Shown in pieces: positions 1 to 11,350 of a stretch of DNA of 28,619 nt (positions within the stretch are counted from its first letter, which is position 1; every line of letters begins with the position of its first letter). A model generated the notes under the pieces. It did no database searches and was not told the origin of the DNA. It saw only the letters and a program-made list of their open reading frames with translations. Origin of the DNA: Chara braunii (taxonomy: Eukaryota > Streptophyta > Charophyceae > Charales > Characeae). The translations under genes and the position numbers were made by a program. Where the stretch lies: the NCBI GenBank assembly GCA_003427395.1, contig BFEA01000083.1, positions 2,815,145 through 2,843,763 of the forward strand, read 5' to 3'.

Positions 1-597
1 CGCAGCTAGAAGCCTGCAGCCCGTAGCCCACGGTCCGCAGTCCACAGTCAGTCTGAAGATTCCGCGGTTGCAATACCTCGAACAACAACTGCAGTCCAGC
101 AACCTACAGCAGATCTGTACTCCAGCCGTAACCCCACGCTGTCATTCAAACTTCCATCGAAATAACGCAATCGGCGAACTCCCCTAACACAATCGGATAC
201 TTTGCGCCGTTGAGCACATACCTCCAGCCGTAGTTCGTACCAGTGCTAACCATGGTACGGCGGCTCCAACCTCAGTCACCTCCTACTTTAGCCCAGTAGA
301 CTGGTCCGTATTCCGCCTCACAGGCAGGATTCTAACCCCGTCCGTCACTCCTTCCGCTCCATAAGGCAGGCAACACCTCAGTCAGGAAGAGCACGACAAT
401 GCCGGTCGTCGAAGGAGAAGCGCTGACGGCAGGATGGAATCGGCTTCTGACAAGCTACACGAGCTCCATACGAATCTTTCGCCGGAACGTAGGAATGTTC
501 GTTGCCACTTCGAATCTGCCCCTCCCACTTGCAGTCTCCCACGGCTCATTTTTCATCTATCTCGCATCGCCACTATTCTAAGGCAACGGTAAGTGTC

Positions 598-599
<2 letters not shown>

Positions 600-633
<34 letters not shown>
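600..633. repeat. (CT)n microsatellite in left LTR
   Basis: About 17 uninterrupted CT units. The matching tract in the right LTR is shorter and interrupted. Confidence 0.95.
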
Positions 634-636
<3 letters not shown>

Positions 637-903
637 TCACTGGTTTGGCGCCTACTCGTCGACTGACCCGTACCCCCCTTCTCTCCGCTGCTAGCTCCTC
701 ACCACTTTCCCCACAACCGCATAGGGAACTCAAATGAATCTACCGCTATAACCCGGAAATATACATTAATATTCTTCAAAAAGTTCCTCTTCCCTGGGCG
801 TAACACCATACACCTACAACTTCTAAACTGCTAGTCTGACAATCAATCTAACCTCGGATCCGAGGTCGCCCCACCTTGAAACCTCGGTCCCACACCTTCG
901 ACC

Positions 904-955
904 GCCCGATTCTGTTACGAATCGGGCAAACTATGTATTTTCCTCCCCGTTTATA
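904..955 (-). promoter_or_regulatory. LTR core promoter: TATA box and start-proximal hairpin (left copy)
   Basis: On the minus strand TATAAA occupies 955-950. The perfect hairpin GCCCGATTC / GAATCGGGC (904-912 with 919-927, 6-nt loop) begins 23 nt downstream. Both parts are conserved in the other LTR. A plant TATA box sets the start about 25-32 nt downstream, so the hairpin would be at or very near the 5' end of the element RNA. That position makes it a TAR-like candidate by inference. Confidence 0.5.
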
Positions 956-2861
956 GCCAACGTCGTTTTCCTTAACGCGCAGCTTCTATACACATACTGG
1001 TCATACCACCCATCCTACACCAAATCTGACGTTGCCATTAGCTTCGCCCGACCCCAAAACTTCAGTTTAGCACTTTAGATTGCTCGATGCTATCAAGAAT
1101 CGAGTAAGATGTCAGTTTCCGGTTCCTTCGATACTACACCCTCCATATCTCCGCGCACCTCTTTTTCTCACTAACTCCTAACTTACCAATCTTTTACTAA
1201 TTTTGACTTCCAAATCGCAATCGCCAACCCAAAAAACCCCTACTTGGTAACTTCTCCCACCCATTTTCATGAAGAAACGGGTGGATTAGCCGATTCTCAT
1301 CCCCATCATAGCTGCTTCTACTCGTCTACCTCTGCTTCCTTTTCCCGAACGAACCCGGTGCAAAAATGCGTCCGGATTCTCTTTCTCCCCATCGCTGCCT
1401 CGTGCTACCCGTTTGGCCCTCTTCCTACAGTTCAGCGCCCGTTCCATGTCGTCCCCCGCTCCGTTCGTGCCCCTCCCCGTCCATCTCCACGCTCTTCTTT
1501 ACCTTCGACTGTACCTGGCACGAAAATGCGCCCAAGTACCTATGCTCCCCCTTGCTGCTGTCACTCACCTCGCCTACTACCTATCACCCGTCTTCCTGCT
1601 GCGCTGTTGCTCCGCCCGCCATTGCCTGCTTTTACTGCCTCGGCCCGTTGTCTCCCCGCCCGTTTCCGCTCAGGATCGCGACCGTGGTGTCATCTCCACT
1701 GCGCCTTGCTCCAGCTTCCGCCACCTCTAATCCCTCTACGCCGCATGCATACACCTATCGCGGTTTTCCGTCCCGGTACATTGCTTCGTTTTCACCCCCG
1801 TCACTCTCTGCCCCACTGCCCGTTGGTTCACGTTGTCGTCACCACTACTTCGTCTTCGCTGACCTCCTGTCCCAGCGCCCGCTCTCTCGTCACTCGATAT
1901 GCGGCCAGCCCGCAGCAACGGGATGCAACGGAGCTCAATGGAAACCCACAAGGTTTGGTCGTTCCCCGATTTATGCCCGCCCTTCACGCACAGGGGTCGT
2001 ACTAATCCTCTCAGTCTCGTTCCAGCCTTAGCGGATGATCCGCGGGGCTCAGTCGGGCCGTGCCCCGCGGTGTTGCCTCTTGTCCCGAGGGGAATGGGAC
2101 TGCTGCCTAATGGAAGGGAAGACAGAATATGACAAGGCAAAAAAAAAGAAAAAAAAAAAGAAAACAATAAAAGAAATTCACCTATGTAGAGTCTACAATT
2201 TCCTAGGACTGAACCGTTGGCACCTCGCAAGGCCCGTACGTCAGCTTGTCGCCATACCCGCCAGCAAAAGCCTGAGGGGGATAGCCCCGGCGGGCCCTCG
2301 GCCCCTCGACTTTCTCCTCGCTGCTCCGCTGCGCCCCCGCTCCCGCACCACCGCTCGCTGGCCTCGATCCCAGAACCTCCCTGGCAATAGCCTTGCACCG
2401 TTACCTATAGGGCTAGGCCCCAACTTGAGATCAGCAGGCGCTAATTCCCACATGAAGTGGTACAATCTGGCGGCTAAGGCTGGCGCACGCCTGAAGGCTC
2501 ACCCCTGCCTATAGACGAGTGCACGGCCGCTGCGCAACCTATGTCATCCCGCGGGACCACCCCACCTACAGTCCTTGCCGCCGGTCAGACAAGGAGACCA
2601 AGGGTCGGCCTACTAACCCTCGGCTTAATCAAGGGCGCGATGTCAGGCCGGACCCCTGCGTCCGCATTACGATCAAAGGGGCGAAATCACACGCGCGCCT
2701 TGAACTGCGCGCCTTGAACTGCGCGCCCACTCACCCTACCTACTTAGGCAACCTTGGTCCATACACAAGTAGCCGTTTGAACACACAAGCCAGGACCATC
2801 GACCCCGCTTTCACTTGCAAAAACCAGGGCGAATACCCCTGCCAGGGTATTCACGCCGACA

Positions 2862-4899
2862 GCCTACCGGACTATAGTAAGCGACGTCCCCGTCGCTTCG
2901 CAAGATCAAAAAGCTATCAATCCACCTACACATCAAAATGTTGACGAGAAGGAACCAATCCGATCCGCCGACAGACCTGGGTTCGAGGCCCCCAGCGGTC
3001 CATGCCCACACAACTGTATGCTGCCAGGGTTTCAACCTGGGTCTCCATTGTCCTGACGCTAGGACGCCGGTGTACTACGCATCAGTACTACAGCATAAGT
3101 TCAAAAAGGCCCTCATACCCATCCTCGCCCCTCTGTCCTAGACAAGCGTCGACCTCTTATTGGGTGTCCCCAGCCCGTACTTGGTAAACAGGGTCATAAC
3201 TGGGGACGTGGGCCTTGACCGAGACCTTTGAAGGCTTTTTGCCTTTCTCTCAAGAAACCCCTCATAATTAGACACATAGTTATATGCGCCCTTGACTCTC
3301 TCTCGGCAGCTTCCGCAGTCTAGTACGGAAGTGCTAGGTCTCCATCTTGGCCCACCATAGTCTGGTCGATCAGGCCAGATCTACGGCCCACCGCGTTGTT
3401 ATTCTAGCGGTAGTGCCCTCGCAGGTTGCGCCACGATGAACTTTCTCCTGATAAACACTTAATCAGGACTTCCCAAAAGACTTATATGACTCGACTCCTA
3501 TCCCAGGCCATTCCACAGGGGTAAAACCTACTCGGGCGGCCACACCCTTTAAGCCTTTATTCTCGTGGTCTAACGTGGGCCCGCGGTCAGGTTGTGCCGG
3601 TCCGCGGCCATCCCTAGGGGTTACGCCCTAGTGGTGCCAAAACTTTACCGTTTAGCTTGGTCTCCCTTATGTGCCTTGAGATTAGCGCGAGCGGCTGGAC
3701 GGTGCGTCGCAACAAGTACGGGCCTACTGCGGGACTGCGCATAGGCTCGTCACACATGATAGGCATTTACCAGCTCTCTGTGGGACAACACAGCGAAAGC
3801 ATGGCAACCTCTCTACATTCACAACCACAAGGCACCGCTAGATCCACCCGGCCGTGACTCCCCAACTTGATCAGGGTAAGCGGGTCACACGTCTCAGCGA
3901 CACTTTTCAAAATCAAACATTTTTGCAACATTCTCAATAAATCTTACCGAGTGGCCAGTAAAACCTGGTTCCTTTCGTCAGTCTTTTCATCTTACCAACT
4001 CAACTTTTCATGCCATTAGATCTATTAATCATCCTCCCTATAAGGGAGGTCCCACTCAATAGGTCTGTCAGCCACCCCTCTCTTCCTAGGATGAACTCTC
4101 ACATAATCTTTGTAAAACATCTTCCTTTTCTGAAGATAAGTTTCCCAAATAAATCCCAGTGTACAATTTAATCATAACAACAACACAACACAAGGGACCA
4201 ACTTATGGGTCCCTAATACAACTTAGATACTTAAACATTTGGCATGATAAGCTTTTTCGAGTCCCAAGGATTCGTGGACCCTTTAGGATTTTTTTTTACA
4301 ACGTTCTTTCACAAGACAGACTGCGCTCCCTCTTCTTATACTCGGCTCTAGCATCTGCCCATGGGCAGGTCGCACGAGTATACCGAAGAGTAGACAGTTT
4401 ACATTCACTCATAAGGCATAAACATATGAGTTATTTGTCACACAAATTCCACATAAATCATCATACATCGGGAACCCACACATGTGAGAGTGAGAGTGAT
4501 CGTCATATACAGGGGAATGGTCTCAAAACCTCGCCCAGTATATACTCAACAATAGAATACCTCACAAAACTCAAGATCAATACTCAAGTCATCTGTCCTT
4601 TCTCATATCTAGTGGGTTCATACCCTAAATGTTACTAATTCTCATAACACTCCTAGGTAGACTCTGATCTCGAAACAAAACGCAATACAATTAGGTGTCC
4701 TAAGCATTACACAACTAAGTCTCAGTCCTTGGATCATAATGCGAAAAGAACCTCAAAACCTTATTGTACATTGGTCCTTTGTCGCACACAATACCCTAAG
4801 ATACACGTATCTGACTCGCGACACCCTATGCCCTTGACTCACTCTTCTTATGTACAGAAAAACACCTCGCTTCTACTAGCGTAGAGGCGAACCAGCCCC
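2862..4899. other. Non-coding tail of the element between the second gag ORF and the 3' LTR
   Basis: No convincing gene. Short plus-strand open frames here (for example 4159-4638) lack recognisable domains and lie in AT-rich DNA. Perfect small hairpins recur: AAGCGACG/CGTCGCTT at 2879-2898, beside the LTR edge; CTTCCG/CGGAAG near 3310; CCTCCCT/AGGGAGG near 4033; GGGACC/GGTCCC near 4194; and the palindrome CTGCCCATGGGCAG near 4356. I see no purine-rich tract next to 2861, although retrotransposition needs one there. Confidence 0.6.
3017..3097 (-). ncRNA. tRNA-like cloverleaf (decayed tRNA or tRNA-derived element)
   Basis: Read on the minus strand from 3097, the 81 nt fold in tRNA order. There is a 7-bp acceptor TATGCTG/CAGCATA, the dinucleotide TA at positions 8-9, a D arm GTAC-9 nt-GTAC, an arm GTCCT/AGGAC with a 6-nt loop, and a T arm CCAGG-TTGAAAC-CCTGG joined directly to the acceptor. 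The D region TAGTACTGATG is close to the Pol III A box, and GGTTGAAACC is close to the B box (C to G at one site). Against a functional tRNA are the six-base anticodon-type loop, six bases instead of one before that arm, a nine-base variable region and no encoded CCA. It could also be the head of a SINE, or chance. Confidence 0.4.
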
Positions 4900-7740
4900 T
4901 TACTCGCTCATCTCCTCCTGGTTTTGCCTATACTGCTGGGCTCGACCCCCGTCCGGAGCCCTCTTTACCACTCGGCCCTGTCTATCATACATCTTGCCAT
5001 CTTCCTCAGTAACCAATCCCTCATCCTTGTTCTTGAGGAACTTAGGGCACTCCAGGGCCCTATGCGCGCCATCCAAGAAGTAGAAGCACATGACCCCCGA
5101 CTTCCTCTGAAATCTCTTCTTCTTTTTCTGGGTTCCTGGCGACGGAGGCTCCTCTTCCTTCTCCTTACTCACTTCATGACTCTGGGGCAGGTGCCACGGT
5201 CCTTCAGCTTCCCCTTCGATTCCATGGGCACTTGAATCCCCTTGCTGCATTTCTCTCTCGGGTTGGTACTCAGGGGTATCCGATCTCAGTGGCCAGCCCT
5301 CACGGGTTACCTTCAATATGGCTCCCTTCTCCTTCTCACAGGGCCTCAGAGCCTGGGGAGTAGTGGCTCTAGTAGGCTGGCTCGTGGCCTCCTGCTGCCA
5401 CTGCTCGGTAGTCGGTCCTCCCGAATCGGTCTCAGTGGCCCATGAGCCTAGCTGTGCTCTCAATTCCCCCATCTCTAACTCGTGTTCCGAGGTTCTCTGC
5501 TCCCGAGGCTCCTCTGGCGGCATATCCACTTCCATGGCAGCCACCAACTCGTCCAAGCGGGATGGCTCCTCCCCCTGTGCCTCAAGTCGTGGAGGCTCCA
5601 TCGCTCCAGTGAGAGTCCCCTCCTGTACGTCCAGAAGGATTGCCAGTGACTCTTCTGCCTCCCCCTCTCCTACTGATGCAGGTTGGGGTTCTTGGGCCAG
5701 CGCCTCCATAGGAGCATCTGCCGAAGTAGCGGCCTCCTGCTATGAAGCCAGCTCAGTGGGAGCCTTGAACTCAAAGCTTCCCTTGTTGGCTTCCTTCCTT
5801 GCCTCTGCCTCAGTTGGGTCGAGAAATACCTTCCCCAACTTTTCTTGCTGAGATGCCTCTGTTGCCTCCTCTTGGCCAAATAGCCCTTACACCCCTTTGC
5901 CTTGGATGCCGTACCTGCTCTGCTCAGTCCAATCGATCACCTTGGTGGCGGCAAGTCTTTCCACCGAGGCCGCCATTTCCTTGAGCTTTGCCTCCCACTC
6001 AGCCTCCTTCGCCTCCAGGCGAGTTTGTCTGGCCTTGTTCTCGGCCCTCTCCTCTGCGAGTTGGGCAGTCAGCTGTTCCACCTCGTCTTTCCTGAGAGCC
6101 AACTGATCACTAAGAAGGGAGTACCTTTGAAAGGCCTCGATGGATGTCTGCTTTATCTCCTTGTCCACCCACTCGATGGCCTTTCTAGTGGCGGCAAAAC
6201 CCAACTCCCCAACCTCTATCGCCTCGTCCGCACCCTCAATTGCCTGGCTCGCCTCTCGTGCCCTCTGGCGAGCTGCCTCTCTCCACCCCTCATATCTGGC
6301 CCACAATTCGTCAATCCTTTCTTCACTTGTCTTTGGGGCGACTGGTGGCCTTGGCGCTATCCCTGCAGCCTCCATCCTGTCCCTTCGTTCATGTATCTCC
6401 TCAAGGCGAGCTCGTACCCTAGCACGCTTTGCTTGGGCGGGTTTGTCTGGCTCCTTTCCTGTGCCTGCCTCCGCGACTTCCCCAGTCGCAGTCTGCGAAC
6501 CCTCCCCTAGCTCAGCACCCGCTGGCCCCGATGATGGCCCAACCAGGCTGGGCTCCTCAATGTCAGGGTGCTCGGCTGCATGCGCGGCTAAACGTGAGTC
6601 GACAACCAGGCGGGGCTCCGTCCTCCACCCCTCCACTGGCCCTCTCGCCTCAACCTCCTGCCTGGGTGACATAGTGGCCTCTGGTGGTGGTACTGGGGCT
6701 TCCTGGTTGTCTAGCTCCGCGACGCCCTCTGGCCAGGATCGCCGTGTCTGAGCTCGAGCGGGTGAGTCAGGGGGAGTATCACCTCCCACCACAATGACAT
6801 CTTTCGCACCTACCATCTTCAATCTGAGCGGCCCGGTCTCGGGCTCTGGGCGAGTCTGCCCTCCCCCTGATGGGTCCGTGGGGCTTTCTCCTGCTGAAGG
6901 GGCCTCCCACTGGGACGCGTCCAAGTGGGCCTCCGGGCTCCCGAATGGCGTTGCTGGCACCTCACTCTCCCTCTGCTCTGGTGCTTGTGACGAGGGTCCC
7001 AGTAGGTCACCCTCTGTGACTTGATGGAACTCCACCTGCCTGAGGCCACAAGCAGGGAAGGACTCCCTTGCCCTAGTTGGTCCTGCTGGTCCTCCCTCCC
7101 GCTGTGCCAGGGCCTTCCGGCCACCTCTCAACGTCACCGGCTCTCTTGCCTCCAAATCCCTTAACCTCTTGCTCCGCCGCCTTCTATCAACCCTTGGTTC
7201 TGGCCTCCCTGGTTCCGGTCGCTAAAACGCCATCCTTAGCTGGGCCCGACAATCCTTCCAATCTCGTGCCCGACCCTGAATCTGTCTTGCCAGCGGACGC
7301 TCCACTCCTTTGGTCCAAATGAGTAACGCCTGCACCCACTCATCCCTCGGAACCCCCTGATTGCTCATATATTGTTCGTATGCCGGGATGAACTCTTCAA
7401 CGTTCCTTTCTTCCAAGCGGATAGGTAGCCCATCAGTCCCCAAAGGCGAAGCTCTCAATCTCTGCATCCTCGATTCTACCTCTGACCAAGTCAGGGCCTC
7501 CTCCTTAATCTGCGCAATGGGCTCCTCGAACCTCCCAACTCCCCTCAAATGACGTACCCTCTCGGACACGTCCCATCCTCTCCGGGCTGCATGCTCTCGG
7601 TAGGCGTCTAGGAAAAGCTCGATGTTGTCATCATCAAACACGGGTGTAAGCTCTCTCCTGAAGGGCCCATGCCGCTCCTCCCCTCCGGATGCCCCGAGAG
7701 GTCTCTGTCGTGGCCGCATGCCCCGCCCGCCCCTCTGCAT
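4900..7740 (-). pseudogene. Second gag-like ORF (ORF2), downstream of integrase, with three in-frame stops
   Basis: One reading frame of about 946 codons starts at ATG 7740, interrupted by TAG 7224-7222, TAA 5889-5887 and TAG 5742-5740. The first 172 residues contain two similar helical blocks (FDDDNIELFLDAYREHA and LEERNVEEFIPAYEQYM), the second followed by a retrotransposon-gag-like stretch ending RDWKDCRAQLRMAF. A Pro/Glu-rich linker comes next. Then comes a long charged, coiled-coil-like segment around 5900-6420 (EEVEQL, EERAENKARQ, EAKEAEWEAK). The C-terminus has a basic KKKKRFQRK patch and a nucleic-acid knuckle in which the second Cys is Phe: C-X2-F-X4-H-X4-C at about 5088-5047. The layout capsid-like, coiled coil, knuckle suggests a structural, RNA-binding role. 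It may be part of this element or the gag of another element captured here. No protease or RT follows it before the LTR. Confidence 0.6.
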
Positions 7741-7763
7741 GGCTGCCTTCTAGAAAGTCAGAC

Positions 7764-7957
7764 CTGCACATTAGGTGAAACGAAACAAACAGGCACATGA
7801 CAGGATCAACATATGGTTCCAGCAGTCTTCGGAGCAGATGTACACCCAATCTCAGACACATCAAGCCTTTCTTCGCTTTCAATCATGACATGCAATACCT
7901 AGGACGAGGGTCTACTCTGGGAGGGATCGCAGTTACTGGGAGGGATTGCGGCTTTAC
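7764..7957 (-). other. Candidate 194-nt intron between integrase and ORF2
   Basis: On the minus strand the integrase stop TAG is followed at once by GTAAAG (donor AG|GTAAAG, 7957). The 3' side is a T-rich tract with CACCTAAT and then TGCAG|GT, ending at 7764. The ORF2 ATG lies 24 nt beyond. The length is normal for a plant intron. Splicing here would not fuse frames but would bring ORF2 closer to its upstream RNA. Using the acceptor with a leader donor would give a subgenomic ORF2 messenger. This is inferred from motifs only. Confidence 0.3.
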
Positions 7958-9577
7958 CTATTCCTTGGCCACAAACTTTTTGAGCCTTGTCCCGGACACC
8001 CAATCTTTCCATTCCGTGCCATTTAGCTCCTTGATCTGGTATGCCCCGAATTCGCCGCATCGCACAATCCTGTAGGGCCCCAACCATCTTTTGCCAAGTT
8101 TTCTTGACCACTACTTTTCCAGGGATGAGTCGTATAATAGCACACTATCTCCCACTGCCAAGGGCTCCTTCCGCACTCGGGCCATTTGATCCCACCTCAT
8201 CTTATCCTCCATGCGACTTCTCTCTACCTGACCAGCGGCCTCTCGCAATCTTTCCTCGGCCGCTCCCACTTGCCGTGCCCGAATATCGAGCAGTTCCTCA
8301 AAGGACAGGTTTACTTCCAAGTCCTGGCGCCTCCACGTTTTCATAAAGCTTTCTATAGGGAAGGTGGCGTGCCTCGCGTACCACAACGTGGCTGGCGCAT
8401 ACTTGGTAGTCCTCTTGACCGTAATATTCTCCACGAAGAAAGCCGCTCGCAGGAATTTTGGCCACTGACCAGGCTTGCCCTCTGTCTACTTAGCCAAGAG
8501 ATTCGTGATGGTATTGTGCCCCCTTTCCATAGGAGCGTTCGCTTGAGGGTGCGCGGTCGTAGCGTAGTTGGCCACTACCCCATATCCTGCAAGCAAAGTC
8601 CGCACCTCATTGCAGGTAAACTCCGACACCCGGTCCATCACGAACTCCTTGACGAAAGGATAGCGCAGGTAATACTCCTCCATGCAATTTGCCAAAACTG
8701 GGTCAGTCTTCGTCCGGATGGCCCGCCCGTCTACAGACCCGGTGAGATTGTCGCGTGCATCGAAGATGTAGTTGCACCCATTTTCCCCCATTAGCATAAA
8801 CAGCAGGTCCATGTGTACAACCGCACCCACTTCCCTTTCCAACCTTGGGTGCAGGGGCTCTCCCGGCCTTTGCGCTGACCTTTCCTGGCAAGGTATACAG
8901 GATCGGCAGTACTTTATGACCATCGTCAACATTCCGTCCCAATGGTAGAGCTCGCTTATCTTTGCGCATGTGGCACTCACCCCTCTGTGCCCACCTGCTA
9001 TACCATCATGTAACGCCGCTATGATGTCCAACTGTCGGTTCCTCTCGCACACAATCCGCTTGGGATTCCCAACTTGCCGCTTTATAAACAGATGTTCATC
9101 TCTCACCATGTAGAGGTGCCTCATCTTCTCCGCCTTGTCGCTAGCGTCCCTGTCCCTCATCTCACAGGATAGAAGTAGGCCCAGCTTGAGATAGATCCCA
9201 TCGTATTCCTCTGCCCGGAATGCCTCCTTAATCTCTCCCTCTTCGAACTCGTTGTCTTGGCTTTCAGGAATCAGGATTTCGTTCTCCTCATGACTAAACG
9301 AGCCTCTCCGGTCGAAGTCTCCTTGCAGGAGCGTATTAGTGAGCAGATACATCCCTCCCATTAGCTGCTCATGTTCCTCTACCTGAGTAGGCCCTTCCTC
9401 TATTGTCCTCACCTCTTCCACCAAACCATGTGTCCCTGCAAGCGCCAACTTCATCATTCACTGAGTGTCCTTGCCTCCCCACGGATCTTCTTTCTGAAAT
9501 GGCTTAAGGACTAAGTCAACCTTCCGCTCATATCCTCTTGGTGCTATCCATATGGGATAGCTAACACAACTGGGTAC
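7958..9577 (-). pseudogene. Integrase domain of pol, with in-frame stops
   Basis: The frame continues from RNase H past TGA 9580-9578 and TGA 9460-9458, then TAG 8488-8486 and TAG 8113-8111, to a terminal TAG at 7960-7958. From the Met at 9457, an HHCC zinc site is visible (H150, H157, C187, C190). The catalytic core has D217 (VHMD), D275 (VMD) and E311 (PMERG), the last two separated by exactly 35 residues as in retroviral-type integrases. The C-terminal part after the last internal stop has the GPY/F motif (GPY at 8080-8072) characteristic of Ty3/gypsy integrases. The protein would insert the cDNA copy. All catalytic residues are kept despite the stops. Confidence 0.85.
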
Positions 9578-10158
9578 TCACAGCGCCCACTTGTTTATAT
9601 GGAGTCGCACATCCTCTTCTTGATCCAGGAACCCGTCAACTGGCGGGGTGTCTTCGATCGACCCCTGATCCATGATGTCCCAGTTGACGCGGCTCAGGCC
9701 GTCAGCCCTGTTCTTATTCCCTGGGATCCTCTCCAGTTCAAAATTAAACATCCAAATGTACGTCAACCATCGGGCGACAGTTGGGTCAGATGGTGTATAA
9801 TTTTTCAAGGAGCAGGCTAACGCCGTAGGGTCCACTCTTAATATGAATCTTCTACAAAGACATAATTCTGGAAGATCCTTAGGCAATGGAGTACCGCAAG
9901 CGTCTCCTTCTTAAACTGAGAGTAGTTCCTCTCAGTTGTGTTAAGAGTATGACTTTCGAATCTTAGCGGCCTCTGCTTTCCTTCGGCATCCGCGTGGATC
10001 AAAAACCCTCCTAATGCAGTCGGCCCAGCGTCCGTTTCGATGATGAATGGCTTTTCTTCAGTCCTTTCATAATTTGGCACTCTCAGCACCAACCCTCCCT
10101 CCTTGAACCTCCCTTCATCCTGGTTACCGCTTCTTCCTGGTCTTTTCCCCATACCCAC
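9578..10158 (-). pseudogene. RNase H domain of pol, split by a frameshift
   Basis: Two frames cover it: about 10125-9850 (FIIETDAGPTALGGFL, then NYSQFKKETLAVLHCL) and about 9850-9578 (RFILRVDPTALACSL ... IPGNKNRADGLSR). They join at a one-base deletion in TATGTCTTTG-TAGAAG near 9855. The ETDA Asp, the KKE Glu and the final NRADGLSR Asp are the expected RNase H acidic residues. It would degrade the RNA strand during reverse transcription. The frame also differs from that of the upstream RT because of a shift near 10125. Confidence 0.8.
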
Positions 10159-11350
10159 TCCTGGTCCTGGCGCACCAGCTTCCTTAAGTGCTCAGTCTTG
10201 GCGGCGAAGTCTTTCACGAAGCTTCTCCAAAATCCGCAAGTGCCAAGAAAGCTTCTCACATCCGTTATGGTCTGGAAAGGCACCGGCCACTCTAGGATTT
10301 TGTCTGTCTTCTTCACATCTGGCTTCCGGCCCCTCTCATTGCAGAGAAACCCCAGGATGGTGGCCTCTCTCATGCAGTGCTTGGATTTTGGCCAGCTTGC
10401 AGTAAGGTTGTGCTCCTCTAGCAGACCCAAAACTCGATCGAGATCCTGGATATGCCTCCAAACAAAGCGTCTCACTCCGGGCTGCACCTCGTCCTCCTCT
10501 CTCTCTTTTGGCCCTTTGACCGCCAAGTCGTCGATGTAGGGTTGGGTGATGTGTGGGCTGATTGTTTGCATGGCCCTGATCATATGTCTCTGCACGATCG
10601 CCACCGCATTCGTCCAACCCTGAGGGGCCACATTCATGTGGATTAGCCCTCTTGGCGTGTGCATCGCCGTCACCGGTCTATCGGGCGGGTAGACATGAAA
10701 CTGATCATACCCGGAATAGAGGTCTATAAGTGAAATTATAGGCCTCCCCGCGCATGACTCTGACAGTGCGTCTGCGTTCGGCAAGCCTCCCGCATCTCGC
10801 ACCGTTACCGCATTCAGTCGCTGTAGATCCTGTACCCAACGTAGCGTCCCGTTCGGCTTAATAAAGCAGAACCAAGGGCAAGCGTACGGACCACTAGAGT
10901 AGCCGGCAACATGCGTGCGCATCTTGCCATCCAGATAGTCCACCACCATCTTCTCCTCATCAGGGTTTGGGTATCGCGCACCCCTCAAATTCCAAGGCTC
11001 ATGAGGAACGGTGTGGATCCGGATCATCGGGATCTTGTCCACATCCAGCCTCCCACGCTGGTCATCATTGAAGGCATATGCGCGATGCCTCTTCTTCATC
11101 AGTTGCACCATCAGCGCCCGCTCCTGGAGCGAAAGAAAGCCTGGCTCCCCGACTATTAGCTTCTCTTCATTTCCATCATTGATACGGCATGGATCCTTCA
11201 ATGCCTGCTCTTGCATCCGCCGTATCAACCCTCGCTCCCGCTCGTAATAAGCCTCCTCATCTTCTGTAACGAGCACGGGAACAGGGCGACACTTCTTGTC
11301 TACCGTTTTGTACCGCCTTTGGGCTCCCTGCTTGAGCCGTCCCCTAAAAA
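10083..11350 (-). pseudogene. Reverse transcriptase domain of pol
   Basis: This is the longest uninterrupted stretch of the element. The real sequence joins from the protease frame at a T-run near 11346 by a one-base shift; the open frame before that point is read-through of the wrong phase. Motifs in order are LRWVQDLQRLN, SLIDLYSGYDQ (catalytic Asp), TPRGL, PQGWTNAV, and the active-site box YIDD at 10538-10527, followed by GFLCNERGRKPD and a thumb-like region FLGTCGFWRSFVKDFA. It would copy genomic RNA into cDNA. The frame ends artificially at TGA 10085-10083, after a shift near 10125. Confidence 0.9.

Larger units (their letters stand above)
1..2861 (-). repeat. 3' LTR of the minus-strand element (truncated by window start)
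   Basis: This repeat matches 19867-22705 along its whole length, including a CT microsatellite, a palindrome CTCGGATCCGAG, an A-rich tract near 2139-2165 and a terminal hairpin. Similarity stops just after the shared GCCGACAGC, and I place the LTR edge at 2861. The left copy carries an extra 14-bp tandem duplication (GCCTTGAACTGCGC, near 2698-2725) that is absent on the right. The repeat is pyrimidine-rich on the plus strand, which creates long but meaningless open frames. Its outer end is unseen. Confidence 0.7.

Noticed and set aside
1244-2005. Long plus-strand open frame in the left LTR, also partly open in the right LTR (21101-21757)
   Set aside because: The region is pyrimidine-rich and therefore poor in stops. 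The predicted protein is Pro/Ser/Arg low complexity, the frame ends differently in the two copies, and it opposes the LTR promoter.
2975-3002. Plus-strand GGGTTCGAGGCCC, a perfect Pol III B-box match
   Set aside because: No matching acceptor arm or A box lies upstream at tRNA distance, so it is probably chance. It is separate from the minus-strand cloverleaf at 3017-3097.
4159-4638. Plus-strand open frame of 159 codons in the AT-rich tail
   Set aside because: No domain, no promoter, and composition like the surrounding non-coding DNA.
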